DNA of 64,000 nucleotides from Bordetella genomosp. 1 (GCF_002261335.1 NZ_NEVL01000003.1:1550001-1614000), one strand, 5' to 3'. Positions 25,404 to 35,185 are shown, numbered from the stretch's first letter. The notes: generated by a model not told the origin, from the letters alone. Program-made: numbers and translations.

Positions 25404-26069
25404 TCAGTTTCCGAAAAGCAGTCCCCAGGCCCCTTCATCGAAGCCGGCGACGTATTGGTTGTCCATGTCGAAGCCGAATAGCGGCCCGTCATAGGTGGGC
25501 AGGATGTAGTAGTTCACCCGCACGCCCGCCGGTTTGATCGGCAGGTAGCCGCGCGTGAGCAGCGCCTTGAACAGCGCCGACGGCCGCTTGCCGGCCAGCG
25601 CGATGTCCATGGACATGTCCTGGTTGTCCTGGATGAACGCGTAGGTCTCGCCGTCGAAGATCGCGTTGAAGACCGGCGTGGCGCTCTCCACCGTGCCGTC
25701 CCAGTGGTTCGCGCCGATCTTGGCGCGGATCAGCTGGCGGAAGGTGTCGTCGTCGAGACGGCTCACGCCCGCGTCGGGATCGAAGGGGCCCTTCCAGACG
25801 CCTTCGTCGAAGCCCACGTCGTCGGTGTCGAAGGCGAAGTACACGCCCTCGATCGGCGTGTCGACGCCGCGCGAGGCGCCGACCCACTCGCCGACCACGT
25901 CGAGCTGCGCGCCGATCGCCACGTCGAGATCGAACTGGCGCGGCAGGTCCAGCAGCGCGTTCTGCAACGCCACCGGCCCTTGCAGCAGGGTCTGCGCCAC
26001 GGCCATGTAGCGCGGCTTGTCCCGATGCTGCGCCGTGAAAAGGCTCAGGTATGCGTCGAGGTCCGCCAT
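25404..26069 (-). CDS. DUF2612 tail/baseplate protein
   Basis: This 221-residue protein has LPRQFDLDVAIGAQLDVVGEW near the N-terminus, the signature of DUF2612. This family occupies the genomic position of P2 tail protein I, directly after the baseplate J gene, and probably links wedge to fibres. A repeat of aromatic/acid patterns (GFDEGVW, GFDEGAW) occurs in the middle and at the C-terminus. It starts one base after the gpJ stop. Confidence 0.78.
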   Translation of the reverse strand: MADLDAYLSLFTAQHRDKPRYMAVAQTLLQGPVALQNALLDLPRQFDLDVAIGAQLDVVGEWVGASRGVDTPIEGVYFAFDTDDVGFDEGVWKGPFDPDAGVSRLDDDTFRQLIRAKIGANHWDGTVESATPVFNAIFDGETYAFIQDNQDMSMDIALAGKRPSALFKALLTRGYLPIKPAGVRVNYYILPTYDGPLFGFDMDNQYVAGFDEGAWGLLFGN

Positions 26070-26070
26070 A

Positions 26071-27252
26071 TCAGGCCACCGTGAGCGTGACGGCGTCGAC
26101 GTTGCACGAGGCCGCCTCGTTGAACAGCAGCGCCACGTCCGGCGTGCCGGCGCCGCGCGGACCGCTCAGCGTGAAGGACGAGATGCGGAACGGACGCGAG
26201 CCGTCGACCGCGTTGGCCGCGGACAGCGCTTCGCCCCACTCCACCGCCTCGCCCAGGCCGCCGCCGATCGGCACCGCGTTGACGTAGTCGACCACCGCCT
26301 GGCGGATCGCGTCGCCCACCAGCGTGGAATAGCCGGGCAGCGCCTTGATCGTGATCTGGCAGCTCACCGGGGCATCCGTCGGCCTGAAGAAGCGCACGTC
26401 CATGACGCGGCCGTACGGGTCGGCGACCTGTTCGGTGGTGGTGCCGTAGGTGCCGGTGCCCGGCGTCTTCTTGCGCGCGATCGCCTGGGCGATGGCGCTT
26501 GCGTCGCCGCCCTCGACCACCACGGCGATCGTGTGCGGCGGCAGGCCGTGCGCATCGGGACTGGACGTGTCGTTCTCGAGCGCCACATGGCGCAGCACGC
26601 CGGGCACGGCGGCCACGGCGCCCGCGATGCCGTCCAGCACCGTCAGCGACGGCAGCGCCACCGAGCGGGCCTGGCGCACACGCAGCGCGGCATCGGTCTC
26701 GACCGGCGCGCCCGGCACCGCCGGCGCCGGATTGGTGACCGACTGCCAGCCGCGCGTGGGCGTGGCGATCTGGTTGATGGTGTTGGCCGCGGCACGAAGC
26801 GCGCCGACGCTCAGGCAGGTGGCGGTGACCGTGATCTCGCCCGCGGGCGGGATCACGACCTCGCCCGGCAAGGCCCAGAGCGCCTGGCCGGCGTCGCGCA
26901 CCCGGCCGGCGACGATGCGCGTGCCGACCTGGCCGACGAGCCGGAGGTCGGCCGTCGAGCTGCTGGCGGTCGCCCGCGCGATGCCGTTGATGCGCACGTT
27001 GCTCGAGAGCGCCTCGCCCACGGCCGTGGCGGGCGAGAAGGAGTTGTAGACCTGAATCGCCGCCGCGTTGGAATCCGAGATGGATTTCGCGAAGACCGCC
27101 AGCAGCTGGCCGTCCTGGCTGTCAGGATCGAGGTAGGCGTCTTCCCCGTAGATGGCGCGAAACTGCGTCTGCAGGAATTCGAACACATCGGCGTAGGTTG
27201 GCGCGTGGATGCCGGTCGCATCGATGACCGGTGCGGTGGAAGTGATGGCCAT
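26071..27252 (-). CDS. Baseplate J-like wedge protein
   Basis: This 393-residue protein belongs to the gpJ/gp6-like family. ETDAALRVRQARSVALPS and the C-terminal GEAVEWGEALSAANAVDG are typical. It forms the peripheral wedge ring that opens when the contractile tail fires. It is tightly packed with the gpW-like gene upstream and the DUF2612 gene downstream. Confidence 0.88.
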   Translation of the reverse strand: MAITSTAPVIDATGIHAPTYADVFEFLQTQFRAIYGEDAYLDPDSQDGQLLAVFAKSISDSNAAAIQVYNSFSPATAVGEALSSNVRINGIARATASSSTADLRLVGQVGTRIVAGRVRDAGQALWALPGEVVIPPAGEITVTATCLSVGALRAAANTINQIATPTRGWQSVTNPAPAVPGAPVETDAALRVRQARSVALPSLTVLDGIAGAVAAVPGVLRHVALENDTSSPDAHGLPPHTIAVVVEGGDASAIAQAIARKKTPGTGTYGTTTEQVADPYGRVMDVRFFRPTDAPVSCQITIKALPGYSTLVGDAIRQAVVDYVNAVPIGGGLGEAVEWGEALSAANAVDGSRPFRISSFTLSGPRGAGTPDVALLFNEAASCNVDAVTLTVA

Positions 27253-27254
27253 GG

Positions 27255-27608
27255 TTATAAGATCGCCTCGAGTTGAGCCGAGCCATAAAGGGTGTTGAGG
27301 GTGGCGCGCACGCTCAGGCGCCGCGATTCCGGATCGAGCCGGCTTTCGTAGCCGGCGATCTCGGTCACGCCCGGCGTCGCGAGGATGCGCTGACGGATGG
27401 CCGCGTCATGGGTCGGGGTGCGGCGTTCGCCCAGCACCTCCTCGCGCCACGGCATGCCCTCGCGCACGTCGAGAAACCACTCGCCGCGCCACAGCGCGAG
27501 CCGGGTCTTCACGGCCTGGCCCACGGCCAGCGGCGTGTCGCGCAGAAAATCATTCTGCTGGCCGCCGAAGACGTAATCGCCCTGGGCGTCCAGTTTTCGG
27601 TATCGCAT
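27255..27608 (-). CDS. Baseplate wedge protein, gpW/gp25-like position
   Basis: This 117-residue protein has KTRLALWRGEWFLDVREGMPW, then RQRILATPGVTEIAGYES and a final SVRATLNTLYGSAQ. Small proteins of this type sit just ahead of gpJ in contractile tails and play the gp25-like sheath-initiator/wedge role. The start gives MRYRKLDAQGDYVFG. Assignment is from context and pattern, so the exact family name is uncertain. Confidence 0.72.
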   Translation of the reverse strand: MRYRKLDAQGDYVFGGQQNDFLRDTPLAVGQAVKTRLALWRGEWFLDVREGMPWREEVLGERRTPTHDAAIRQRILATPGVTEIAGYESRLDPESRRLSVRATLNTLYGSAQLEAIL

Positions 27609-27624
27609 TCGATGCCTCCCGGAA

Positions 27625-28368
27625 TCAGTTGGGTGGGGTGGTCACGGCGTTGCTGCCCTGCGCCGTGTGGGTGTGCGTGTCGTCCACGCGCTTGCCGTTG
27701 ACGCTGAGCTGGCCCGACAGTTCGAAGGCGCCCGCGATCTTCGCCGCGGCGCCCGACAGCGCGGAGCCCACCAGGCCGCCCAGGAACGTGAACAGGCCGG
27801 ACACGGTGACCTTGCCGCTGAAGGTGGACTCGGGCGCGTCGACCTCCAGGCCGCCCGGCGCCACGATGCGCAGCTTGTGGCTGGCTGGGTCGAGCTCGAA
27901 GAAGGCCTGGCCGTCGTCGCTGCGCAGCTGCACGGCGGAGGTGCTCACCCCGCCCAGCGCACGCGGCTGCGACCGGAAGCCCACCAGGGCAAAGCCGTCC
28001 GACAGGTCGTGCATGCGGCGGTCGGGCTGCGCCTGCACGCCGCCGGATTGCCACCAGCCATCGATGCAGCGCGAGCCGAACACCACCAGGCATTCGTCGC
28101 CCGGCGTCACCGGGAAGGTCAGCGTGCAGTTGCCGCCAGCCGGGAAATGCACCGGGCAGTCGTGCAGCACGTCGATCTGGGTCGGCACGCTCGAGCCATC
28201 CGGCTCGCGCACGGGGATCAGCACCGCCAGCTGCACCGACACGGTCTGCGCGGCGGCATCGAAAGCCTGCACGATGCCCGGCATCGCGGTCCACATGCCG
28301 GCCTGGTGCGCGCGCAGGGCCTGCCGCTGCGTCCCTTCCGGGTCGTTGATTCGTTCGTATCTGTTCAT
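27625..28368 (-). CDS. Baseplate spike protein, gp138/gpV-like
   Basis: This 247-residue protein has an N-terminal OB-fold-like domain (about 20-115, with HFPAGGNCTLTFPVTPGDEC) followed by a beta-helical stalk. Its C-terminus carries DDTHTHTAQGSNAVTT, and the HTH motif is the metal-binding apex of membrane-piercing spikes. The start at 28368 is the ATG giving MNRYERIND; an upstream extension is alanine/arginine-rich. It should puncture the target outer membrane. Confidence 0.85.
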   Translation of the reverse strand: MNRYERINDPEGTQRQALRAHQAGMWTAMPGIVQAFDAAAQTVSVQLAVLIPVREPDGSSVPTQIDVLHDCPVHFPAGGNCTLTFPVTPGDECLVVFGSRCIDGWWQSGGVQAQPDRRMHDLSDGFALVGFRSQPRALGGVSTSAVQLRSDDGQAFFELDPASHKLRIVAPGGLEVDAPESTFSGKVTVSGLFTFLGGLVGSALSGAAAKIAGAFELSGQLSVNGKRVDDTHTHTAQGSNAVTTPPN

Positions 28369-28447
28369 GGTGTGTCGCCGGGTCGGCGGGTCGCGGGGCG
28401 AATCGCGCCACGCAGCGCCGGCGGCGTTCGCCGGCGCATGCACGCGC

Positions 28448-29434
28448 TCACGCCGCCGGGTTGTCGGGCTTCGTGATGTCGTAGGAGGCGCAGATCAGCC
28501 TGGATTCCCACGCAGTGCCACGCGTATCGCCCTTGTGCAGGACGGAGATCACCGTGTAGAAGCCCTGCGGCTGGATCGCGGTGTGCGTGATCTGCTTGCG
28601 TTGCTCGGCGGCGTTCTTGCCGCCATCCTGGCCGCTTGCCGGCCAGTGGTCGCGCATCTGGATCGACGAGGCCGGCAACTGGATCAGGCGGCCGGCAACG
28701 ATCGACGGGTTGAGCAGCACCCGCACCTCCAGCCCTTTCTCGGTCTGGGTGGGCGAGCCCAGCATGCCCGTCTTCGCATCGATCAGGATCGTGCGGCCCG
28801 GCACATAGGCCGACTCCTCGCACAGATTGATCTTGCCGTTGTGGATGTTCCACTTCGAGCCCGTGCTGCGCGCGGCCGCGGCCATCACGTCGCGTGCCAG
28901 CGAGAACATCACCTTGGCGCGCGGCAGGTTCGGATCCTGCCTGGGCACGATGTAGCCGCGCACGGCCCCGCGCGCCGACATGGCATAGCAGGCCTCGTCG
29001 ATCACATTGCTCATCGTCGCGCCCGCCGGCAGCGTCTTGTTGACGAACGCGAAGTTGTAGGCCTGGTCGCCGTCGAGCGCGCGGATCTCCAGCACGCTGT
29101 TGGTCTGCTCGTCGAGCATGCGCACCTGCACGATGCTGCCCTGGAAGATCACGCCGTAGTTGCCCTGGTATCCGGCATTCAGCGTGACCTGGCGGAATTC
29201 CTGCATCGCCCGCAAGGCGAGCTCGGGGTTGACGTTGTAGACCTTGATCAGCTCATTGTTGGGCGTCTGGTTGTCGGTCTGCGTGATGTCGAAGGTGAAA
29301 TGCAGCTCGGAGAGCTCGACGGCCTCATCGCCCGCCAGCACCAGCGAGACCTTGCGCAGCCACTGCCTGACCGATACGGTTTCGCGCGTGCTGGCGCCGG
29401 CGCCGCTCGTGGCGGCATTTTGCGGATCGGTCAC
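28448..29434 (-). CDS. Baseplate hub-like tail protein
   Basis: This is a 328-residue protein with no catalytic motif. It contains LHFTFDITQTDNQTPNNELIK and YQGNYGVIFQGSIVQVR, typical of hub proteins related to gp27/gpD in phages carrying DUF3277/DUF3383 tails. Its place between the plug-like protein and the spike gene supports the hub role. Homology is judged by eye only. Confidence 0.68.
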   Translation of the reverse strand: MTDPQNAATSGAGASTRETVSVRQWLRKVSLVLAGDEAVELSELHFTFDITQTDNQTPNNELIKVYNVNPELALRAMQEFRQVTLNAGYQGNYGVIFQGSIVQVRMLDEQTNSVLEIRALDGDQAYNFAFVNKTLPAGATMSNVIDEACYAMSARGAVRGYIVPRQDPNLPRAKVMFSLARDVMAAAARSTGSKWNIHNGKINLCEESAYVPGRTILIDAKTGMLGSPTQTEKGLEVRVLLNPSIVAGRLIQLPASSIQMRDHWPASGQDGGKNAAEQRKQITHTAIQPQGFYTVISVLHKGDTRGTAWESRLICASYDITKPDNPAA

Positions 29435-29435
29435 G

Positions 29436-29741
29436 TCAGTTCTCCTCGCTTACCCAGTACAGCCGCGATCCATAGCCGAGGTCTTCGAAGGTCGGCAGGT
29501 CGTCGGGATGATCGGCGCCCACCACGTACAGCCGGCCCGGTATGCCCAGATGGCGGTGCTGCGACAGCAGCTCCACGCCGGGCACGAGCGGCAGCCCGCC
29601 GACCAGCGGCACCTCCTGGGCGTCGGCGATGTCGAGCACCCACTGGCCGCGGAACTGCACGGTGAAGTAGTACTCCGTGCCGCCGAGCGAGATGGCGAAG
29701 GACTGCGGCGTGGGCGTGAGGGGAATTTCGTAGGTAGCCAT
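29436..29741 (-). CDS. Small tail protein, plug-like (DUF6983-type)
   Basis: This 101-residue, beta-rich protein starts MATYEIPLTPTPQSFAISL and contains YYFTVQFRGQWVLDI. Proteins of this pattern occur next to hub genes in many myovirus-like clusters and are thought to plug the tail tube. The stop codon is two bases from the hub start. Confidence 0.65.
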   Translation of the reverse strand: MATYEIPLTPTPQSFAISLGGTEYYFTVQFRGQWVLDIADAQEVPLVGGLPLVPGVELLSQHRHLGIPGRLYVVGADHPDDLPTFEDLGYGSRLYWVSEEN

Positions 29742-29755
29742 GGCGGTGTCTCCCC

Positions 29756-30358
29756 TCAAGCGATCTGTGTTGCGGGCCAGGGCGTCGGGCCGTACGACGG
29801 CGCCGGCGCGGGCACCGGCGACTTGGTGCTCTTGCGTTGCGTCTGCGCCGTGGATTTCTGGTCGGCCTGCGACGCGGGCGGCGGCAGGACCGATTCGCTC
29901 GTGTCGACGATGATGACTTCGCGCAACCCGGCCGTCACGCGCAGCGCGCCGCTGGTCGTGGCGTCGTGCGTGACGGAGAGCGACTCGATCAGCATGTTTT
30001 CGTAGCGCCGCCGGCTCGTGACCAGCTCGAAAGGCTGGGCGGAGCGCTGCAGATTCAGCAGCTGGTTGTAGACCCCGTCGACGTACTGCGCCGAGGTCGG
30101 CAGGCCATTGCCCGAACCCGACACCGGCGCGCCCAAGAGCGCGGCGTAGTCGGCATTGCTCCAGCCGCATTGCAGGGTCACCTTGCGCGGCATCATGTAC
30201 GCGTGATCGGAGATCGACGCGCCGCGATGCACCGGATGGTCCGTGATCGTCAGCTTGTCGTCGTGATTCTCCGAAATGAGGACGCTGATCACGAGCTCAC
30301 CGATGCGCTTGTTCGACAGCAACACCATGTCGTTGCCGGAAGATTCCAGGTCATTCAT
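29756..30358 (-). CDS. Dit-like tail protein
   Basis: This 200-residue protein has VLISENHDDKLTITDHPVH, then VTLQCGWSNADYAALLG and SRRRYENMLIESLSV, matching the N-terminal domain of Dit-like tail proteins. The C-terminal 45 residues are Pro/Ser/Thr/Gln-rich and look disordered. It starts in an ATGA overlap with the tape-measure stop. It likely forms the ring joining tube and hub. Confidence 0.62.
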   Translation of the reverse strand: MNDLESSGNDMVLLSNKRIGELVISVLISENHDDKLTITDHPVHRGASISDHAYMMPRKVTLQCGWSNADYAALLGAPVSGSGNGLPTSAQYVDGVYNQLLNLQRSAQPFELVTSRRRYENMLIESLSVTHDATTSGALRVTAGLREVIIVDTSESVLPPPASQADQKSTAQTQRKSTKSPVPAPAPSYGPTPWPATQIA

Positions 30359-31914
30359 GCTACTTGCCCTCCGGTGTTGGAACGCATCAGGTTGTTGTTG
30401 ACCTCGATCTGGACCGCCGCGATATGCTGCGCGACCGCCAGCGGATCGAGCACGCCCGATACGGTGATGTTGTTCGTCGAGTTGATCGAGATCGGATCAC
30501 GGATGAGCATCATCCGGTTGGGATCCGCCGTCAGGTCGGAGCCCAGACTGCGCGCGGCGGCCTGCCCCCAAAGAGAAGGATCTGCTGTCAGCCCGTCGGC
30601 GCTGCGCTGGTCCATGTCAAGTCCGAGGCCTCCGATGACCGATCGGTGCATGGAACCCTTGAGCAATAAAGCGTCGACGGGCAGCCAGTCTTTCTCCCGA
30701 ACGGCCGCGAGCTCTTTCTCTAACTCGCTCCGCTTTGTGACAAACGGCTCGATTTCGCTCTGATACCTCGCGACTGCGGCATCGCTATCGCTTTCTCGCG
30801 AGATGTATATTTTCCGTTCCTGGATCCGCTCATTGATAGAGGCGATGGTGCTTTGCAGCCCTTCCTCCGAGTTCTGATATTCACGACCGGCCGCCGCGGC
30901 GGTCGCAACCCCAATCAATGCACCGATACCCGGAACCGCTATCGCTGCACGACCCAGCGACCAGCCTGAGGCGGCTGCCCTGCCGATCACCGCTCGGCCG
31001 GTCTTCGTGGTCGCGGCCAGGCCCAGGTAAGTCGACGCACCATTCGTCGCCTCATTGGCCCTGCCGACCACCTCCAACAGCCCGTTGCCGACGTCGACCA
31101 CGGCGCCGGAGACCAAGCCCACCGCGCGCGGAACCAGGGACAGCGTGTCCGCGAGCTCTGGCAGACGGCGGTCGGCGGTCTCGCGGAAGCGCTTCAAAGC
31201 ACCCGCGAACGGCTCCATGAAACCCGCGCCCAAAATTGAGCCCGCCCGATCCGCAGCGTCGCCTATATCACCGATCGAGTTTCTTGCGCTCAACGAATGT
31301 TCCGCGAACGAGTCGTGGTCGGCATTCTTGATCATGAGATCGTGGAGCTGCGCCCGGGTCCCGTCATCCCGCAGAAGACGCACAACATCTGGATCGATGC
31401 CCAGATTTTCCGCGTACGCTTTGGCTTGTGCCGGAGACACACTTGCCATCGCCTTGCCGAGATCCGCCAGGATTCTGACCGTATCCCGCAAACCGCTCTT
31501 GTTGTCGACCTCGATGCCGAGATCCTTCAACGCGGCGACCGCGGCGGGCCGGGTTTCAAGCGTTTCGCGAACACCGGACAGTCGCGCTTGCAGGTCTGCG
31601 GCGGAGATACCGGCGTCGCCCGCTATTTTTGCGATCGACTTCAGGTTTCCGGTGGCGGTGCCCATGGCCTTGGCCATCACCTGCACGTCCGCCATCGCCA
31701 CGGTGAAGCCGATGGCGCTGTTGAGGATGCCGCCACCGCCGCCCGCCTGCGACGGCGGGCCTCCCGCCTGAGCGGCTGGCCCGACACGCCGCATGGCATT
31801 CTCGATATGCCGCGCAGCCACCTCGAGCGATCCCGTCAGAGTTCGCAGTGCGCGACTGAAGTTGGCACTCGCCTCATCCAGGGTTTCAAAATTGATAGTG
31901 ACGCTAGCGGCCAT
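30355..31914 (-). CDS. Short tail tape-measure protein
   Basis: This 519-residue protein is helix-rich with hydrophobic stretches (for example VPGIGALIGVATAAAAG near 350) and no recognisable lysozyme or peptidase domain. The position after the tube and chaperone genes identifies it. In well-studied tails the tape measure sets tail length at roughly 0.15 nm per residue, which would give about 80 nm. The start at 31914 is chosen because the protein begins MAASVTINFETLDEA there. Confidence 0.75.
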   Translation of the reverse strand: MAASVTINFETLDEASANFSRALRTLTGSLEVAARHIENAMRRVGPAAQAGGPPSQAGGGGGILNSAIGFTVAMADVQVMAKAMGTATGNLKSIAKIAGDAGISAADLQARLSGVRETLETRPAAVAALKDLGIEVDNKSGLRDTVRILADLGKAMASVSPAQAKAYAENLGIDPDVVRLLRDDGTRAQLHDLMIKNADHDSFAEHSLSARNSIGDIGDAADRAGSILGAGFMEPFAGALKRFRETADRRLPELADTLSLVPRAVGLVSGAVVDVGNGLLEVVGRANEATNGASTYLGLAATTKTGRAVIGRAAASGWSLGRAAIAVPGIGALIGVATAAAAGREYQNSEEGLQSTIASINERIQERKIYISRESDSDAAVARYQSEIEPFVTKRSELEKELAAVREKDWLPVDALLLKGSMHRSVIGGLGLDMDQRSADGLTADPSLWGQAAARSLGSDLTADPNRMMLIRDPISINSTNNITVSGVLDPLAVAQHIAAVQIEVNNNLMRSNTGGQVA

Positions 31915-32098
31915 TTTTTTCTTCCCATGCCCGCCGGGCCAGCATTTGATTGTCGGCCTGGACCCACAACGCATCGTTCATCAATGCGATGTCGACCAGG
32001 CCGATCGACCCGTCGAGCAATTTGTCGTAGGACACGAGGCCCCGGATGACCGGAGCCATCAGCCAGTCCTCCCCGCCGGGGAGGCTGGCCCAGTTCAC
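31904..32098 (-). CDS. Small tail assembly protein (DUF6889-like)
   Basis: This 64-residue protein reads NWASLPGGEDWLMAPVIRG and DIALMNDALWVQADNQ. The start is a GTG overlapping the previous stop (GTGA), with GGAG upstream. Together with the upstream 154-residue gene it occupies the place of the two tail assembly chaperones that wrap the tape measure. It overlaps the tape-measure gene by 11 bases. Confidence 0.68.
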   Translation of the reverse strand: MNWASLPGGEDWLMAPVIRGLVSYDKLLDGSIGLVDIALMNDALWVQADNQMLARRAWEEKNGR

Positions 32099-32559
32099 GC
32101 CCCCGTCGTCTCCGGCCCGCTCCCTTGGCTGGTAAGCAGGCCGGCCATAAAAGGGCCGAGATTGTGCGTGATGACGCGCAGTACGAGCGGCAGCACGACG
32201 CCCAGGTCCATGTCCTGGAACAGGCAGACGCCATGCTGGGGATTCCAGACATTGGCCCACCCGCTTTCCTGACGACGCTGTACCACCGACAGGCACAGAT
32301 CGATGATCTGGTCCCCGTCTGCGTCCGATATGGCGGCGATTCCGTCCATGAAGGGTTGCAGCACCTCGCTCAGGGCCGAACCGTCGTCGCTCAGCGCCTG
32401 GCCATCTTCCGCCAGCGATGCACCAGACCGAGCCAACCGCTGATACACCGGGATCAGCGGCGGGATGATGGGCGCGATGCGGCGCGACAGATGGAACTGC
32501 TGCTTCGCGCTCAACTTGCCGATGGAATACCGATTGCCGGAAAGCTCGATCTCGTTCAT
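32095..32559 (-). CDS. Putative tail assembly chaperone
   Basis: This 154-residue, all-helical protein starts MNEIELSGNRYSIGKLSAKQ, a beginning typical of chaperones upstream of tape measures in DUF3277-type tails. The start overlaps the tube gene stop by ATGA. Unlike many phages, no obvious frameshift slippery run joins it to the next gene; GTGA coupling is used instead. Confidence 0.68.
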   Translation of the reverse strand: MNEIELSGNRYSIGKLSAKQQFHLSRRIAPIIPPLIPVYQRLARSGASLAEDGQALSDDGSALSEVLQPFMDGIAAISDADGDQIIDLCLSVVQRRQESGWANVWNPQHGVCLFQDMDLGVVLPLVLRVITHNLGPFMAGLLTSQGSGPETTGA

Positions 32560-32999
32560 CAGTAGGTCCCCAGTACCGTGTCGATCTTCAGCGCGGCGAA
32601 CACCCACTCGACCGTGCCGCCTTCCTTGGCGTAGGTCAGGTCGGGCCGCTTCTGGAACGCGCACGAGCGGCACGTGGTCACGTCGCCGCTGGCGCTGTTG
32701 GTGATGGTGATCAGGTTCTTGCCGTGCAGGCGGCTGTCGAGCGTCTGCGCGTCGTAGAGCGCGGCGAGCAGCGCGTTGGCGGGCGAGGTCTGCATGTAGC
32801 GCAGCGTCACCGTGCCCGACTTGTCGGCGCTCAGCGTGTGCATGCCTTCGCCGTCGGCGCCGACCACCACGGTGTTCTTGTTGTTGGTCTGGGCGACGGT
32901 GACGCCGCCTTCGGCCGCGCCTTCGCCGGCGCCGAGTTGGAAGGCGCCGCCGGGCCCGATCAGGGAGACGGTGACGTCATTGAAGCTGTAGGTTGCCAT
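32559..32999 (-). CDS. Tail tube protein (DUF3277 family)
   Basis: This 146-residue protein contains MATYSFNDVTVSLIGPGG and VAQTNNKNTVVVGADGEGM with CRSCAFQKRPDLTYAKEG, hallmarks of DUF3277 tube proteins. It forms the inner tube that is driven through the target envelope. It lies 12 bases after the sheath gene. Confidence 0.88.
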   Translation of the reverse strand: MATYSFNDVTVSLIGPGGAFQLGAGEGAAEGGVTVAQTNNKNTVVVGADGEGMHTLSADKSGTVTLRYMQTSPANALLAALYDAQTLDSRLHGKNLITITNSASGDVTTCRSCAFQKRPDLTYAKEGGTVEWVFAALKIDTVLGTY

Positions 33000-33011
33000 G
33001 TCTGGTTTGCC

Positions 33012-34487
33012 TTATCGGTTGATGTTGACGAGGATGTCCACGGTGTGGATGGCGCCGGCTTCCTTGGCCGCGATCTGGAACGGCACGGACTTGCGGGCTT
33101 CGCGATCGGCCTGCGATTGCGAGGCGATCGGCGGCGCGTACACGTAATAGCCCTTGGCCAGCGTGTCGCCCTGCTTGATGACGCCGAAGCCGGCCGAGTT
33201 CCACACGCCCGGTGCGAGGTAGCCGTTGTTGACGGCGGCATCGCACGCGGCCTCGATGGTGGCGGCGATCAGCGCGTTGCCGGCATCGGTCTGCGGGATC
33301 TTGCTCGGGCTCTGGTACAGCAGGTTGTAGACGTCGGTCTGGATGCGATTGCGGAACCAGATCGCGTTGTAGATCGAGTCGATGAAGATGCCGCTCGACG
33401 TGACGCCGTACTGGATGATGGCGGTGTCGTTGTCGTAGGCGACGAACACGTTGCAGCGCTTGTCCTGCAGCGTGTTGGCCTGGCTGCTGGTGAGCGTCTC
33501 CGCCACGATGCCCGGCTCCTGCTTGTACATGAGCGTGATCGTGGTGTTGTTGGCGTTGAAGTTCACCGTGAGCAGGCGGCCCAGCAGCGACGCGGCCGCG
33601 TAGGCGTTGGCGCTGGAGAACTGCACCATGCTGTAGCGGTAGTTCAATGCCTTGAGCTGGCTGGCGATGTCGGCGGTCGACACCGGGTCCAGCACCTGCG
33701 GCGCCTGGGTCGTGACGGCGTACAGATGGCGCTGGTCGGCTTCGATGAGCGCGGCCACGGCCAGGTGATCGGCGTTCGATACGCCGGCGTCGGCGAAGGT
33801 CAGGCCCAGGAAGCTGTTGGCGTGACGGTCCAGGAACAGCGCCACGGCGGCTTCGGCCGACTCGGCGGCCAGGCCGGCCACCGGCACGGAGGCCTGCGCG
33901 GCGTTCAGGCCCAGCAGCGCGGCGACGTCGGTACCGGTTTCCGGTGCGACGGCGTAGCCCAGCGCGGCGGACACGCCGGTCGAGCCGGAGGTCACGACGA
34001 ACTGCGCACCGTTCCACGCCACCGAGGCGTCGGCCAGCGCGGCATCGACGATGGCGGCCACGGCGTTCAGGTTGGTGGCGCCGGAGAAGTCCAGGCCGCT
34101 GACCGTCTTGGTCGCGCCGTCCACGTCGATCGCGAAGGCGCCCGTGGTGACGGCGTTCCAGACAGCGATGTCTTTCTGGGCGGCCGACAGCACGGCGCCG
34201 CGCAGGACGGCGGCGCTGTCGGTCTTGACCCAGCGGCCGATCTGCAGCTGGGCCGGTTGCGGCGACTGCTGGAAGTACAGCAGCGCGGCGAGATACTCGG
34301 GCGCGGTGGTGCCGAAGTCGCCAGCCACGGCGTCGATGTCGCCATAGGCGCGCATGCGCTCGCCCGGATCGATCACGGAAGACGCGCCCAGGATGAGCGC
34401 GGTGTTCAGGTTCGCACCCTGGGCGGCCAGGGGCGACATGTTGATCGATACGTTGATCAGACGGGATACGGGCAGTCCGTTAGCCAT
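33012..34487 (-). CDS. Tail sheath protein (DUF3383 family)
   Basis: This is a 491-residue contractile sheath of the DUF3383 family. It begins [19 protein letters not shown] and contains a [19 protein letters not shown]-like C-terminal region (observed as [10 protein letters not shown]) with QAGRE-type charged end segments. Its presence shows the tail is contractile (R-type) rather than flexible. The gene is full length with no frameshift. Confidence 0.9.
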   Translation of the reverse strand: MANGLPVSRLINVSINMSPLAAQGANLNTALILGASSVIDPGERMRAYGDIDAVAGDFGTTAPEYLAALLYFQQSPQPAQLQIGRWVKTDSAAVLRGAVLSAAQKDIAVWNAVTTGAFAIDVDGATKTVSGLDFSGATNLNAVAAIVDAALADASVAWNGAQFVVTSGSTGVSAALGYAVAPETGTDVAALLGLNAAQASVPVAGLAAESAEAAVALFLDRHANSFLGLTFADAGVSNADHLAVAALIEADQRHLYAVTTQAPQVLDPVSTADIASQLKALNYRYSMVQFSSANAYAAASLLGRLLTVNFNANNTTITLMYKQEPGIVAETLTSSQANTLQDKRCNVFVAYDNDTAIIQYGVTSSGIFIDSIYNAIWFRNRIQTDVYNLLYQSPSKIPQTDAGNALIAATIEAACDAAVNNGYLAPGVWNSAGFGVIKQGDTLAKGYYVYAPPIASQSQADREARKSVPFQIAAKEAGAIHTVDILVNINR

Positions 34488-34507
34488 TGTTGGTCCTCTA
34501 CTGTCCA

Positions 34508-34538
34508 GAAAAGAAAAAAGGCCGCGCGATGGCGGCCT
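34508..34538 (-). terminator. Terminator between tail-terminator and sheath genes
   Basis: AGGCCGC and GCGGCCT (34519-34538) form a stem that on the minus strand is followed by a T-rich run with one C. It lies inside the tail operon, so it may be partial, setting the ratio of transcripts, or be overridden by antitermination. Confidence 0.65.
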
Positions 34539-34557
34539 CGTTGCTGCGTTCGGGGCG

Positions 34558-35124
34558 TCAGTTCGACGTCGCCCCCACGATGTCGGTGTGCGTCATGGAG
34601 ACGGCGCTCACCAGGTTGCGGACCAGGTAGGTCCGGGTGATGCTGCGGAGCAGGACGAGCGTCAGCGCGTAGCGCCGCTCCCACGTCTGTTCCGTTTGCA
34701 GCGGTTCGGCGCGGATGGCGCTGGCGCTGCGGCAGGCCAGGCCGAGCCGGCCCATGACCTCGCGGTTCTGCGGCACCCACACGCCATCGGCCAGCACCTG
34801 CGCATACTGCTTGGCGGCCGGCCCATGAAACAGGCAGCTCACCGTGCAGTGCTGGTCGCGTCGGTAGCGGTCGCTGCCCTCGCCCGTGCTGTCGTGCGTG
34901 ATGGCCGGGTTGACGTCGGCGTCCTGCGCCGTCACGCCCACCTCGCACCAGGTCTGGCCGGGATCCGCGGCGGGCGCGGATTGCCAGAGCGGCTGCACCC
35001 ATTGCGGATCGAGGCCGCTGATGCCGGCCACCACGCCTGCCAGGAGCAGGTCCAGCGATCGGTCTTCTTCGGCAGGAGTCGTCTGCGCGGGGATCAGATA
35101 CCCGCCGCTGGCGCTGTCGTTCAT
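34558..35124 (-). CDS. Phage neck/tail terminator protein (gp12-like)
   Basis: This 188-residue protein starts [14 protein letters not shown] and contains [19 protein letters not shown] and [22 protein letters not shown], matching neck/tail-terminator proteins placed directly ahead of the sheath gene. In a headless particle it would cap the sheath and tube. It is the first structural gene of the cluster. Confidence 0.72.
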   Translation of the reverse strand: MNDSASGGYLIPAQTTPAEEDRSLDLLLAGVVAGISGLDPQWVQPLWQSAPAADPGQTWCEVGVTAQDADVNPAITHDSTGEGSDRYRRDQHCTVSCLFHGPAAKQYAQVLADGVWVPQNREVMGRLGLACRSASAIRAEPLQTEQTWERRYALTLVLLRSITRTYLVRNLVSAVSMTHTDIVGATSN

Positions 35125-35167
35125 CGGTACACCTCAATGTGGCGCATGGCCATGCCGGAAATGAAAA

Positions 35168-35185
35168 GACCGCCTTGCGGCGGTC
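35168..35185 (-). terminator. Terminator just upstream of the tail structural genes
   Basis: GACCGCC and GGCGGTC pair around TTGC, followed on the minus strand by TTTTCATTT. It lies 44 bases before the start of the neck/tail terminator gene. Confidence 0.7.
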
